From: an uncultured Muribaculaceae bacterium
GTDB lineage: Bacteria; Bacteroidota; Bacteroidia; Bacteroidales; Muribaculaceae
DNA length: 64,000 bases
Reading direction: 5' to 3'
Assembly (NCBI GenBank): GCA_910584495.1
Contig: CAJUAR010000004.1
Coordinates: 1 to 64,000 of the forward strand
Shown here: positions 26,399 through 35,754 of the stretch, in pieces
Numbering within the stretch: position 1 is the first letter of the stretch
Layout of the letters: each line of letters begins with the position of its first letter
Notes under the pieces: model-generated
Seen by the model: only the letters and a program-made list of their open reading frames with translations
Databases searched by the model: none
What the model was told of the DNA's origin: nothing
Position numbers and translations under genes: made by a program

Positions 26399-29104
26399 AT
26401 GAGCGACGACAAGGACGAAATCATAGACAATGCCTCTGAGGAGCTGGAGGAAGAAGCTGAGGAGCAAGCTCCCGTAGTGCCGCAAAAACCCTACGGCAAC
26501 CCCAACGAAGTGATTAGGCATCACCTGCGCGGTATGTACCAGACGTGGTTTCTGGAATATGCCTCGTATGTGATTCTGGAGCGTGCCGTGCCCCACATCG
26601 ACGACGGCTTCAAACCCGTGCAACGTCGCATTCTCCACGCCATGAAGACCATCGACGACGGTCGTTTCAACAAGGTTGCCAACATTGTGGGCACCACCAT
26701 GCAGTATCACCCCCATGGCGATGCCTCCATCAAGGATGCCCTGGTTCAACTCGGCCAGAAAGAACTGCTTGTCGAAACTCAGGGAAACTGGGGCAACATC
26801 CTCACAGGGTCGGCAGCCGCAGCAGCACGTTATATTGAGGCTCGTCTGTCGCTTTTCGCTTCGGAGGTGCTTTTCAATCCCAAGGTGACAGAATGGACAA
26901 AGAGTTACGACGGCCGCAAGGACGAGCCGGTGACGCTCCCCACTAAGTTCCCTCTGCTGCTCGCCCAAGGTGCCGAAGGCATTGCCGTAGGTCTGTCGTC
27001 GAAGATTCTGCCCCACAACTTTAACGAAATTCTCGATGCTGCCATTGCATATATCCGCGACGAAGAGTTTGCGCTCTATCCCGACTTTTTGACCGGAGGC
27101 CTGATTGATGTGAGCCGTTACAACGACGGTCGGCGTGGCGGTGCCGTGAAGGTAAGGGCAAAAATTGAAAAAATCGATTCAAAGACACTCAACGTCACCG
27201 AACTGCCCTTTGGCAAAACCTCAGATGTGCTGATTGAATCCATCCTCAAGGCCTTCGAACGCGGTCAAATCAAGATTCGCAAGGTGGAGAACAACACTGC
27301 CGACAAAGCCTCGATTCTCATCCATCTGCAGCCCGGAACCTCGAGCGACAAGACAATCGACGCCCTCTATGCCTTCACCGACTGCGAGGTGAATATATCG
27401 CCCAACTGCTGTGTGATACGCGATAAAAAACCGTGTTTCCTCGGTGTTGGCGACGTGTTGGCGCACAGCGTGGACACAACACGCCGCATCATCACCGCCG
27501 AGCTCAGTGTCAACCTTGCCGAAGCACGCGAGCAACTGCTTTTTGCCAGCCTCGAAAAAATTTTTATCGAAGAACGTATTTACAAAGACAAAGAATATGA
27601 ACAGGCCGGCACACTCGACGAGGCTATAACCCACATCGACAGCCGCCTGGAGCCATTCAAGGCTTCGTTCACACGCGAAGTGACACGCGACGACCTGCAG
27701 CGACTGCTCGAAATCAAAATGAAACGCATTCTGCGTTTCAATTCCGACGATGCCAATGCAGCCATCGCCGCACTCCAGGGACGCATTGCCGACACTCTCG
27801 ACAAACTCGACCATATCGACAACGTGACCATCGAGTGGTACGAGTACCTAAAGAAAAAATATGGTGCTGCTTATCCTCGACGCACTCAGCTGCGCAGTTT
27901 CGACAGCATCCAGGCCGCCACTGTAGCCGAAGCCAACGAGAAACTGTATATCAACCGCGAAGAAGGATTTATCGGCACCGGTTTGAAAAAGGACGAATTG
28001 GTGTGCCCCTGTTCGTCGCTCGACGATATTATAATCTTCTACAAAGACGGCAAATACAAGATTGTACGCGTGCAGGACAAACTGTTTGTGGGCAAAAACG
28101 TGCTCTACCTCAACGTGTACAAGCGCAAGGACGAACGCACCATCTACAACGTTATCTATCAGAACGGACGCGGTGGCGTTTACTATATGAAGCGTTTTGC
28201 CGCCACCGGCCTTTCACGCGACAAAGAATATGACCTCACCCCCGGTCTGCCCGGCACCCGCGTGGTGTGGTTCTCGGCAAACCCCAACGGGGAAGCGGAA
28301 GTAGTGAAAGTGACACTCAAACCAAAACTAAGGCTCAAAAACCTGAGCTTCGATGTGGACTTTGCCAAACTCAAGCCCAAAGGACGAGCAGCGCAAGGCA
28401 ATCTGGTGACAAAGAACGAAGTGGCACGTTTTTCGCTCAAAGAACGCGGAACGTCAACTCTCGGAGGCCGCAAGGTGTGGTTCGACCACGATGTGCTGCG
28501 CCTCAACTACGACGGCCGTGGCGAATTTCTCGGCGAATTCGGGGGCACCGACCGCATACTGGTGGTGCTCAAAAACGGCGAATACTATACCACTGGCTTC
28601 GAAGCGACCAATCACTACGACGATAACATCCTGCGCATAGAAAAGTATCGCCCAAAGACCGTGTGGACTGCCGTGCTCGACGATGCCGAACAAGGCTACC
28701 CATATATCAAACGTTTCTCTTTCGACGACAGTGCCAAACGACAGCGTTTTGTTGGCGATGACGAACGTTCGCACCTCATCGAACTCACCGACCAGGAGGC
28801 TCCGGTCTTTGTCCTTCATTTCGCCGAAGACGGCAGAGTAGACCTCGAACTGGATGCCGCCGAATATATTGGAGTGAAATCGTTCAAAGCCCGCGGCAAA
28901 CGTCTCACAACCTATGCCCTTGCCGGCTTGGAACTCCTGCCGGCTCCCGACCCTGAGCCCACAGCCGAAAACATGGACAGCGACAGTGACAACACCTTCG
29001 AGGACGAAAGTTCCGAGGAATATCATCAGGGTGAGATAGTGGATATTGACGAAAATCTTTCCGGAGCAAACTACGAGACTCCTTCCCTTTTCAACGATGA
29101 TTAA
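26399..29104 (+). CDS. parC: DNA topoisomerase IV subunit A (GyrA/ParC family)
   Basis: 901 aa. The N-terminal winged-helix and tower region contains VQRRILHAM, TTMQYHPHGDASI and the catalytic Tyr145 in AAARYIEARL, which makes the transient phosphotyrosine link to DNA. The C-terminal beta-propeller (about 540-850) has no canonical GyrA box that I can find, in favour of topoisomerase IV (decatenation) over gyrase. Residues 1-28 are a strongly acidic extension and the last 50 residues are an acidic tail. No parE homologue lies in the window. The next gene overlaps the stop by 8 nt. Confidence 0.9.
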   Translation: MSDDKDEIIDNASEELEEEAEEQAPVVPQKPYGNPNEVIRHHLRGMYQTWFLEYASYVILERAVPHIDDGFKPVQRRILHAMKTIDDGRFNKVANIVGTTMQYHPHGDASIKDALVQLGQKELLVETQGNWGNILTGSAAAAARYIEARLSLFASEVLFNPKVTEWTKSYDGRKDEPVTLPTKFPLLLAQGAEGIAVGLSSKILPHNFNEILDAAIAYIRDEEFALYPDFLTGGLIDVSRYNDGRRGGAVKVRAKIEKIDSKTLNVTELPFGKTSDVLIESILKAFERGQIKIRKVENNTADKASILIHLQPGTSSDKTIDALYAFTDCEVNISPNCCVIRDKKPCFLGVGDVLAHSVDTTRRIITAELSVNLAEAREQLLFASLEKIFIEERIYKDKEYEQAGTLDEAITHIDSRLEPFKASFTREVTRDDLQRLLEIKMKRILRFNSDDANAAIAALQGRIADTLDKLDHIDNVTIEWYEYLKKKYGAAYPRRTQLRSFDSIQAATVAEANEKLYINREEGFIGTGLKKDELVCPCSSLDDIIIFYKDGKYKIVRVQDKLFVGKNVLYLNVYKRKDERTIYNVIYQNGRGGVYYMKRFAATGLSRDKEYDLTPGLPGTRVVWFSANPNGEAEVVKVTLKPKLRLKNLSFDVDFAKLKPKGRAAQGNLVTKNEVARFSLKERGTSTLGGRKVWFDHDVLRLNYDGRGEFLGEFGGTDRILVVLKNGEYYTTGFEATNHYDDNILRIEKYRPKTVWTAVLDDAEQGYPYIKRFSFDDSAKRQRFVGDDERSHLIELTDQEAPVFVLHFAEDGRVDLELDAAEYIGVKSFKARGKRLTTYALAGLELLPAPDPEPTAENMDSDSDNTFEDESSEEYHQGEIVDIDENLSGANYETPSLFNDD

Positions 29105-29972
29105 AAATTTTTTGAAGGCAGTGCTCTTGCTGCTCCCTCTTGCTGCGTTTGGTAAGACCGACAGCTTGTGGGTGCAGCCTGCCATAAGGCCGGTCATCTC
29201 GGCCTATACGCTTGAACTCGGTTCGGCACACATTGCCCAGACCTATCTTTCGCCGCTACGTCATGGCGGGTTCGGAGGAGCTTTGTCCTACGAGCGCATG
29301 CAGGCCATGCGTTTCAAACCCGAGCGCTGGGTGATGCGCCTCGGAGGGCGTCTCGATGTTGCCAAGACACACAATTTGCCGGCAAAGAACGCCACTTTGT
29401 GGAACCTGGGATTCTGCGTGGACTGGGGCATGATGCACCGATGGAATTTTCCCGGCACATGGCAGGGGCGTGTACAACTGATGGGCGGCGGCTACACTGC
29501 CGCCGAAGCCGGGATGTACTATCTGCCCCGAAACAGCAACAACCCCGTAGCCGCTCGCGGAGCATGGACACTCGGTGTGATGGGGGCCGCTGTCTATAAC
29601 GGCACGGTGCACCGCATGCCTTTCTGCCTTCGCTATCTGGCGCAGATGCCGCTGACGGGTGTGTTCTTTGCTCCGGAATACGGAGAACTCTACTATGAAA
29701 TATATCTTGGCAACCACCGCAACCTTGTGCGGGGAGCATGGCCGGGCAACTTCTTCAGGCTCAACAACCTGCTTACTGTCGACCTTCGCGCCGGAGCAAC
29801 CATTGTGCGTCTGGGCTACCGCTGCGGAATAACGTCCACCAAAGCCTCGCACAATGTGAGCCGCCACATCGACCACATGTTTGTGTTTGGGCTCGCATCG
29901 GAGTGGGTCTCGCTGTCGGCAAAGCGCGACAATGCATCAGCAGATGCTAAAATAATCTCGGCAATGTATTGA
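29097..29972 (+). CDS. DUF3316-like exported protein
   Basis: 291 aa from the ATG at 29097, which begins a signal peptide (MIKNFLKAVLLLLPLAAFG) and overlaps the parC stop by 8 nt. The mature part is rich in alternating aromatic and glycine strands (GGFGGALSYERM, WTLGVMGAAVYNG), suggesting an outer-membrane beta barrel; it resembles the Bacteroidetes DUF3316 family. Function unknown. Its overlap with parC and with the S41 gene suggests one transcript, although no shared pathway is evident. Confidence 0.78.
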   Translation: MIKNFLKAVLLLLPLAAFGKTDSLWVQPAIRPVISAYTLELGSAHIAQTYLSPLRHGGFGGALSYERMQAMRFKPERWVMRLGGRLDVAKTHNLPAKNATLWNLGFCVDWGMMHRWNFPGTWQGRVQLMGGGYTAAEAGMYYLPRNSNNPVAARGAWTLGVMGAAVYNGTVHRMPFCLRYLAQMPLTGVFFAPEYGELYYEIYLGNHRNLVRGAWPGNFFRLNNLLTVDLRAGATIVRLGYRCGITSTKASHNVSRHIDHMFVFGLASEWVSLSAKRDNASADAKIISAMY

Positions 29973-29974
29973 TT

Positions 29975-31093
29975 ATGAAACGTATCACCAACACCCTCGC
30001 AATCATGGCTCTTGCCGTGGCGTCCTTGCTCGGCCTAGGGGCTTGCCACTCTCTGCCCGAATGGAACGACGACCTCTATGGCAACTTCGATGCCCTTTGG
30101 ACTATTATGGACGAGCATTATTGTTTCTTCGAAGAAAAAGGTATCGACTGGGAAGCCACCGGCGCGAAATATCGTGCCCAAATCAAGCCCGACATGACCG
30201 AGAAGGAGTTTTTCGGTCTCTGCGCCGACATGCTCGACGAGCTTCGCGACGGACACACCAATCTCATTTCGTGGTTCGATGTGTCGTACTATCGCAAATG
30301 GTGGAGCGACTACCCCCAGAACTTCGACTGGCGCCTTATCCAGCAATACTATCTCGATTTTGACTACTCTTCGGGCGGAGGCCTCAACTATAAATTATTA
30401 GAGCCCGACAGTGTGGGATATGTTCGCTATGCCAGCTTTGCCGCCGGTTTCACCGAGGCTTTTATCAGCGACATGCTCTATTCGCTCAAGGACTGCAACG
30501 GTCTTGTTATAGACATTCGCGATAATGGAGGCGGTGCGCTGACCAATGCCCGCGACCTGGCGGCTCACTTCGTTGTGGAGCGCACCCTCGGCGGTTATAT
30601 AAGTCACAAAACAGGCCCCGGACATAATGATTTCTCCGAGCCATATCCCTACCATATCGACCCCGCAGCCGGCGTAAAATGGCTCAAGCCAGTTGTAGTA
30701 CTCACAAACCGAGGCACTTACAGCGCAGCAAACAATTTTGTAGCCATGGTTCACGAGTTCGACCATGTGGCAGTAATGGGCAACAATACCGGTGGCGGCA
30801 GCGGCGCACCCTTCTCGTCGGAAATTCCCTGTGGTTGGGCCGTACGTTTCTCGGCATCGCCGATCTATGATGCCCAAAAGCATCTCACCGAAAACGGTGT
30901 GCCTCCCACCGAAGGTTTCGACCTCAACATGGACCCCGAAGCCGCCGCCCAAGGCCACGACACCATCCTCGACACTGCCATAGAGACCCTGGTAGCATAC
31001 GTGGCAGATTTCAAAAGCGGCAACAAAATCACATTCAAGCAGTATCTTGCCCGACAACAAGAAGCCAAGGCTCAAAAAAAGCCTAAACCTTAG
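29975..31093 (+). CDS. S41-family serine protease lipoprotein
   Basis: 372 aa. Signal peptide II with Cys24 in LLGLGAC. An N-terminal helical domain (TEKEFFGLCADMLDELRDGHTNL) is followed by the Tsp/tricorn protease core: VGYVRYASFAAG, GLVIDIRDNGGGAL and VVLTNRGTYSAANNFV with the expected nucleophile Ser250. No PDZ domain is evident. Bacteroidetes have many such lipoproteins with uncertain substrates. The ATG at 29975 is preferred to an upstream TTG. The 3' end overlaps the convergent MFS gene by 11 nt. Confidence 0.9.
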   Translation: MKRITNTLAIMALAVASLLGLGACHSLPEWNDDLYGNFDALWTIMDEHYCFFEEKGIDWEATGAKYRAQIKPDMTEKEFFGLCADMLDELRDGHTNLISWFDVSYYRKWWSDYPQNFDWRLIQQYYLDFDYSSGGGLNYKLLEPDSVGYVRYASFAAGFTEAFISDMLYSLKDCNGLVIDIRDNGGGALTNARDLAAHFVVERTLGGYISHKTGPGHNDFSEPYPYHIDPAAGVKWLKPVVVLTNRGTYSAANNFVAMVHEFDHVAVMGNNTGGGSGAPFSSEIPCGWAVRFSASPIYDAQKHLTENGVPPTEGFDLNMDPEAAAQGHDTILDTAIETLVAYVADFKSGNKITFKQYLARQQEAKAQKKPKP

Positions 31094-32225
31094 AACCTCG
31101 CCATAGGGTGTAAAGGGCGGCAAAGCCGACAAGGGCGAATGGTGCGCCGACGAGGGCCGGCGAGGCCAGACCGAATCCATGATGAATCACAGCCCCGCCA
31201 AGAGCCGCCGATACGGCGTTGGACACATTGAAAGCTATCTGTATGCCTGCACCACCGAGCATCTCGCCGCCGCGGGCATAGCGTACGATGAGGTACTGCA
31301 GCGGGCCTCCGATGCCGAACAGCCCGGCGGTGGCGAAGAACATGAGCACCACCGATGGCAGCTTGAAAGCAGCGCATAAATAGACCGCCGGCATGATGAA
31401 TACCAGAGCGAAGGCTATCAGGCCGCTGACCCGAGCCTCACCATAGCGTGCGGCAAGTTTGCCAGCTGCTGCATTGCCCGCCACCATGCCCACGCCGGCA
31501 AGCATCATAATCCATGTCATATCGGCAGTGGCGAAGTGCGCCACGTCGGTCATGACAGGGTCTATGTAGCTCAGATAGCAGTAGACGCTGGCCTGACCAA
31601 AGAACACTCCGGCATAGATGAGCCATGGTTCCTTATGGCGAAGAAAGGCAAATTGCCCGCGGATGCCCGTGTCGGGCAGCGGCGATAGCGGTGGCACCCA
31701 CGTCTTGATGGCTATAAAACCCGACAATGCGCAGACGGCAACAACAAAGAAGGCCGCGCGCCAGTTGATGACATTGCTCAAAAAAGTGGCCAGAGGCACC
31801 CCTACGACATTGGCCACCGTCATGCCGCCCACCATCACGGCAACAGCCACAGCACCTTTGCCCGGGTCGGCAAGGCGCGAACACACAATGGCCCCTGCTC
31901 CGAAAAAGCAACCGTGAGGCAAGCCCGATACAAAGCGTGATATGAGCAGCGAGGCATAGCCGGGCGACAATGCCGCTCCGATATTTCCGATAAACACCGT
32001 GGCCGCCAGAAACAGCAGCAAACGGCGCAAAGGGAAGCGTCGAAGCACGATAAGCAATGGTGCGCCCACCGCAACCCCGGCCGAGTAGGCAGAAATGAAA
32101 TGTCCGGCACGCACAATGTCAACCCCCACGCCACGTGCAACATCGCCAAGAATACCCATCATGCCAAATTCGGCAATGCCGAGGGCAAAAGTGACAATGG
32201 CAAGGGCTACAAGACTTCGTTTCAT
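31083..32225 (-). CDS. MFS transporter, AraJ/drug-efflux type
   Basis: 380 aa with 12 predicted membrane helices; begins MKRSLVALAIVTFALGIAEFGMMG as in the AraJ/PbuE/CmlA-like DHA family of proton-driven exporters. Motif-A-like and GLPHGCFFGAGAIV (TM5-type) segments are present. The ATG at 32225 is chosen because a -7 box lies just upstream, inside any longer frame. The substrate cannot be inferred. Transcribed divergently from the glycosyltransferase and convergent with the S41 gene. Confidence 0.92.
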   Translation of the reverse strand: MKRSLVALAIVTFALGIAEFGMMGILGDVARGVGVDIVRAGHFISAYSAGVAVGAPLLIVLRRFPLRRLLLFLAATVFIGNIGAALSPGYASLLISRFVSGLPHGCFFGAGAIVCSRLADPGKGAVAVAVMVGGMTVANVVGVPLATFLSNVINWRAAFFVVAVCALSGFIAIKTWVPPLSPLPDTGIRGQFAFLRHKEPWLIYAGVFFGQASVYCYLSYIDPVMTDVAHFATADMTWIMMLAGVGMVAGNAAAGKLAARYGEARVSGLIAFALVFIMPAVYLCAAFKLPSVVLMFFATAGLFGIGGPLQYLIVRYARGGEMLGGAGIQIAFNVSNAVSAALGGAVIHHGFGLASPALVGAPFALVGFAALYTLWRGSKV

Positions 32226-32247
32226 AGTTCGAAATTTTTTAGCGGCT

Positions 32248-32256
32248 GCAAAATTA
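32248..32256 (-). promoter_or_regulatory. -7 box of the MFS gene
   Basis: Minus-strand TAATTTTGC about 23 nt upstream of the ATG at 32225. Confidence 0.55.
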
Positions 32257-32320
32257 GAACAATTCGATGAATTTACCAAATAGAATACTAAGGGGGTGAG
32301 CCTATATAATTTTTTTTGCT

Positions 32321-32330
32321 TATCTTTGTC
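32321..32330 (+). promoter_or_regulatory. -7 box of the glycosyltransferase/mutase-like pair
   Basis: TATCTTTGTC ends 18 nt before the ATG at 32349, fixing that start over a frame from 32316. Confidence 0.6.
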
Positions 32331-32348
32331 GTTGTTTTAGCAAAAGAC

Positions 32349-33347
32349 ATGAAATTATACATCAAAGAAACGGAAGAAGGCTCGTTCAATGCCGGATTCA
32401 AGGCCCGTGTCGATGTGGACACCTTTTTGGAAAAGAAGGGATATTCGCCGTTGAATATCACAATCTTCGGTGCCAAAACCTCGGCAATAGCAAAGAAAGT
32501 GCGCCGTCTTGCCGAAACAGCAAGGTTGCGCCAGAGTCTTGCCGGAACTGACGAGTTGTTCCTCCAATATCCGCTCTATACATATCGTGGCAAAACACAA
32601 CTGTTGTCCTATCTGCTCGGGCGGCATAGGGGACCGATGACTATACTTGTCCACGACATTCCAGGCTACCGCGAAGGAGGAAACATCGACCCGGAACTGA
32701 TGATGTTGATGAAACGCAAGCCCCTTGTCATTGCCCACACCCCGGCAATGGCAGCGCGTATCGAGGCTGATGCCGGGATTGCTCCCGGCTCTGTGAAGGT
32801 TCTCAACCTTTTTGATTATCTCACAACCGACCGCGCCGAAGAGCCTTCGCCAGAGGGACGCACCATCATCTTTGCCGGCAATCTCAAAGAGTGCGGCTTC
32901 CTGCGCCGTCTCGACGAAATTAAAGGTCTGAAGTTCAATATCTACGGACTACGTTCCGACCATGTGCGCGAGAGCGACACCTGCCGCTACTGCGGCAAAT
33001 TCTCGCCCGAAGAAGTGTCGAAAATCAAAGGCGACTGGGGCCTGGTGTGGCATGGTCCCGACCTGGAGACCTCGGCAGGAAACATCGGAGAGTATCTGCG
33101 TATTATAGCCTCGCACAAAATCTCGCTCTATCTTGCAGCCGGAAAGCCTGTTATCCTCTGGGATGAATCGTCGGTGGCGCAATACATCCTCGACAACCAT
33201 CTCGGCATCGCAGTCAAGTCGATGCTCGACATACCTGCAGCCCTCGATGCTCTGACCCCCGAGCAGCTTGAGCTTATCAAAACATCAGTAAAAGAATTCT
33301 CTGCCAAGCTTCGCTGCAGCGAAATGCTTGGAGCCATCATCAAGTAA
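32349..33347 (+). CDS. Galactofuranosyltransferase-like glycosyltransferase
   Basis: 332 aa, GT-B-like fold. It resembles beta-1,6-galactofuranosyltransferases of the WbbI group: an N-terminal acceptor-side domain, TILVHDIPGYREGG in the middle and, in the C-terminal donor domain, IIFAGNLKECGFL, WGLVWHGPD and YLAAGKPVILWDESSVAQYI. The partner gene 5 nt downstream encodes a UDP-galactopyranose-mutase-like flavoprotein, which supports a galactofuranose-type sugar. Probably cytoplasmic, acting on a surface-glycan intermediate. Donor and acceptor remain inferred. Confidence 0.8.
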   Translation: MKLYIKETEEGSFNAGFKARVDVDTFLEKKGYSPLNITIFGAKTSAIAKKVRRLAETARLRQSLAGTDELFLQYPLYTYRGKTQLLSYLLGRHRGPMTILVHDIPGYREGGNIDPELMMLMKRKPLVIAHTPAMAARIEADAGIAPGSVKVLNLFDYLTTDRAEEPSPEGRTIIFAGNLKECGFLRRLDEIKGLKFNIYGLRSDHVRESDTCRYCGKFSPEEVSKIKGDWGLVWHGPDLETSAGNIGEYLRIIASHKISLYLAAGKPVILWDESSVAQYILDNHLGIAVKSMLDIPAALDALTPEQLELIKTSVKEFSAKLRCSEMLGAIIK

Positions 33348-33352
33348 CAGCT

Positions 33353-34597
33353 ATGGATCTTATCATCGGAGCCGGAGCCACCGGTCTGGCTTATGCCTCT
33401 TTCACAACCAACCCCTATCTTGTTGTTGATGCCGATACCGAAGCCGGCGGATACTGCAAAACCATACGCCGCAACGGTTTTGTGTGGGACTATTCAGGCC
33501 ATTTTTTCCATTTCCGCGACCCAGAGCTTGAAAAGTGGATTTTTGAAAATGTCAATCCTGCAGTAATCCGCCATGTCCAAAAGCTTACGCAGATCAATTA
33601 TTATGGTCGATATATCGATTTCCCTTTTCAGAAAAATATTCATCAACTTGAAAAAGAGGAGTTTATCGATTGTCTCTACGACCTTTTCAACACCACTGGA
33701 GGAACTTACTCCAATTTCAAGGAAATGCTCTATAGCAAATTTGGCCGTTCGATAGCCGAAAAATTCTTGATTCCTTACAATACAAAGCTCTACGCCACCG
33801 ACCTTAACCGTCTCGATTCGGAAGCCATGGGGCGTTTCTTCCCCTATGCCGACAAAGAAGAAATAATTGCCAATTTCCGCAATACTGATTCTGCATCGTA
33901 CAACGCATCGTTCACTTATCCGTCGACAGGGGCCATTGAATATATCAATTCTCTTTTGAGCCGTCTCGACCCCGAGCGCATTTCGCTTGGCGAGAAGGTG
34001 TTGGCCATCGATTTGGATGCACACACCGCCACTACCAACATCCGTACAATTCACTACGACAACTTAATTTCGACCATACCTTTCCCTCGTATGCTCGACC
34101 TTGCAGGTGTAGATTATGACCCTGCCGTTTACTCCTGGAACCGTGTGCTGGTGTTCAATCTTGGATTCGACCGCAAGGGCAAGGATACGACCAACAACTG
34201 GGTTTATTTCCCCGATCCTGATTTGTCGTTCTATCGCGTTGGATATTACGATAATATTCTTGGTGGCGAAAGAATGTCACTCTATGTTGAACTCGGCTTT
34301 GGAAAAGATGGAGATATAGATGTCGAATTTTGGCGCCGCCGTGTCCTCGACGACTTGGCAAAGGCGGGAATTACCGATGGATGCACGCTTGTAGACGAGC
34401 ACAACGTGATTATGGATCCGGCCTACGTTCATATCTCGGCTGCCTCGCAGGCCGATGTGTCTGCACGGAAAGCAACCCTGGCAGCCGGCAATATCTATTC
34501 CATAGGTCGCTATGGCAGCTGGACATATTGCTCGATTGAAGACGGCATGAAAGAAGCACGTACGCTCGCCTCTCAATTGGCTACGCCGCAGGCATAA
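33353..34597 (+). CDS. UDP-galactopyranose-mutase-like FAD protein
   Basis: 414 aa. The dinucleotide-binding GAGATGLAYA is at residues 6-15, followed by an acidic VDADTEAGGYCKT segment and a GHFFHF motif like that of the mutase/amine-oxidase superfamily. A C-terminal FAD contact is seen in GNIYSIGRYGSWTYCSIEDGMKEA. True Glf proteins are about 370-390 aa; this one is a related subgroup often annotated as LPS-biosynthesis flavoprotein. Coupling with the glycosyltransferase suggests supply of a furanose sugar donor, but this is inference. Confidence 0.8.
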   Translation: MDLIIGAGATGLAYASFTTNPYLVVDADTEAGGYCKTIRRNGFVWDYSGHFFHFRDPELEKWIFENVNPAVIRHVQKLTQINYYGRYIDFPFQKNIHQLEKEEFIDCLYDLFNTTGGTYSNFKEMLYSKFGRSIAEKFLIPYNTKLYATDLNRLDSEAMGRFFPYADKEEIIANFRNTDSASYNASFTYPSTGAIEYINSLLSRLDPERISLGEKVLAIDLDAHTATTNIRTIHYDNLISTIPFPRMLDLAGVDYDPAVYSWNRVLVFNLGFDRKGKDTTNNWVYFPDPDLSFYRVGYYDNILGGERMSLYVELGFGKDGDIDVEFWRRRVLDDLAKAGITDGCTLVDEHNVIMDPAYVHISAASQADVSARKATLAAGNIYSIGRYGSWTYCSIEDGMKEARTLASQLATPQA

Positions 34598-34651
34598 AGG
34601 CAAGTGCCCGGAGATAGTCAAACGAGCAGTCTCCGACAGTTTTGCGCAATT

Positions 34652-34678
34652 GGGCAATGATTGTTTCAATCATCGCCC
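34652..34678. terminator. Hairpin between convergent genes
   Basis: GGGC-A-ATGATTG, loop TTT, CAATCAT-C-GCCC: 11 pairs with one mismatch. It lies between the mutase-like stop and the AraC-family stop; no strong U run, so a bidirectional terminator is only tentative. Confidence 0.45.
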
Positions 34679-34683
34679 TTGCG

Positions 34684-35616
34684 TCATTGCTTCTGGTACT
34701 CTGTGGGAGAAAGGCCGGTGAGGTGCTTGAAATATTTGCCAAAGGACGACTGGTTGGAAAAATTGAGGGCATAAGCCACTTGCTGCACATTTTTGCCTGA
34801 GTAGCGCAACAAATTCTTAGCCTCCATAATCACAAAAATATCAATCCATTGCGCTGCCGACCGCCCGGTAGCCTCCTTGACAAGTATCGAAAGATACTTG
34901 GCCGATATGAATAGTTTGGAAGCATAGAAGCTTACCGAACGTTCGCGGTTGTAATAGATATGGACAAGACGCATGAAGTCCTGCACATAGTTGTTACGCT
35001 GCAGACTGCCCTGCCCTTTGTGGGTGTGCTCTATGCGCGAGCAAACCATGGCCATGAGCTGATAGAAGAGGGCCGATGTGAGCGACGACACTATGTGGCG
35101 TGCTATCTGCTTGTCCTGGGCATCGGCCATTACAGAATGGAGAAGACTAAAATAGCGCAGAATCAGAGGCACCTCGCGCTCTCGAAGCTGGAGAAAGGGC
35201 AAAGGGCGGTCGATAAAAGCATCTGTCGAAATGGCAGAAAACGAGATATTGACATCGCGAAGGAAAGATGGACTGTAAATGAGGACATAAACCTCGGCGT
35301 TCTTGACAGTGTCGCTATGCACATGCACAAATGCTCCATGGTTGAGCGATATAATGGCGGGGGCAGAAGCACGGCAAAACTCGGTGTTTATTTCAATTTC
35401 CACTTCGCCCTTTTCAACAAGAAGAACGATGGAGCCGTTGACTTTGAACGAGCTGCTCATAGGCTGGCCAAACTGGCCATGGAAGTCACCCGTTCGCCGA
35501 GCATAGATGCAGCTGTTCTCGAGCTGGCTATATTCCACGGCAACGCGCTGCAGTGCGGTGGATAGTTGCTGATGTATCTGTTCTTCTGTCAGTTCCGTTT
35601 CTTTGATGGTCTCCAT
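34684..35616 (-). CDS. AraC-family transcription regulator
   Basis: 310 aa. An N-terminal cupin-like sensing domain (about 50-150) is followed by a C-terminal pair of helix-turn-helices: SVSFYASKLFISAKYLSILVKEATGRS and NVQQVAYALNFSNQSSFGKYFKHLTGLSPTEYQ in parts. The ATG at 35616 is used because a -7 box lies just upstream. Regulated genes are not evident; it is downstream of, but separately promoted from, the CobW gene. Confidence 0.92.
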   Translation of the reverse strand: METIKETELTEEQIHQQLSTALQRVAVEYSQLENSCIYARRTGDFHGQFGQPMSSSFKVNGSIVLLVEKGEVEIEINTEFCRASAPAIISLNHGAFVHVHSDTVKNAEVYVLIYSPSFLRDVNISFSAISTDAFIDRPLPFLQLREREVPLILRYFSLLHSVMADAQDKQIARHIVSSLTSALFYQLMAMVCSRIEHTHKGQGSLQRNNYVQDFMRLVHIYYNRERSVSFYASKLFISAKYLSILVKEATGRSAAQWIDIFVIMEAKNLLRYSGKNVQQVAYALNFSNQSSFGKYFKHLTGLSPTEYQKQ

Positions 35617-35642
35617 AGAGAAAAAGTTTGGCAATATTTTTC

Positions 35643-35652
35643 GACAAAAATA
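35643..35652 (-). promoter_or_regulatory. -7 box of the AraC-family gene
   Basis: Minus-strand TATTTTTGTC about 27 nt upstream of the ATG. Confidence 0.5.
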
Positions 35653-35754
35653 CGAAAATATTGCCAAACAATGAATATTAGTGGCCCCATACACCAATAA
35701 TTTGCCTATTTTGGCGAATCAATGAATAAAGAGCCCGGGGCCTTAACCCGTGTT

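Noticed and set aside
26399..29104. DNA gyrase subunit A
   Set aside because: No recognisable GyrA box in the C-terminal domain; topoisomerase IV subunit A is the better call, though the two cannot be fully separated by eye.
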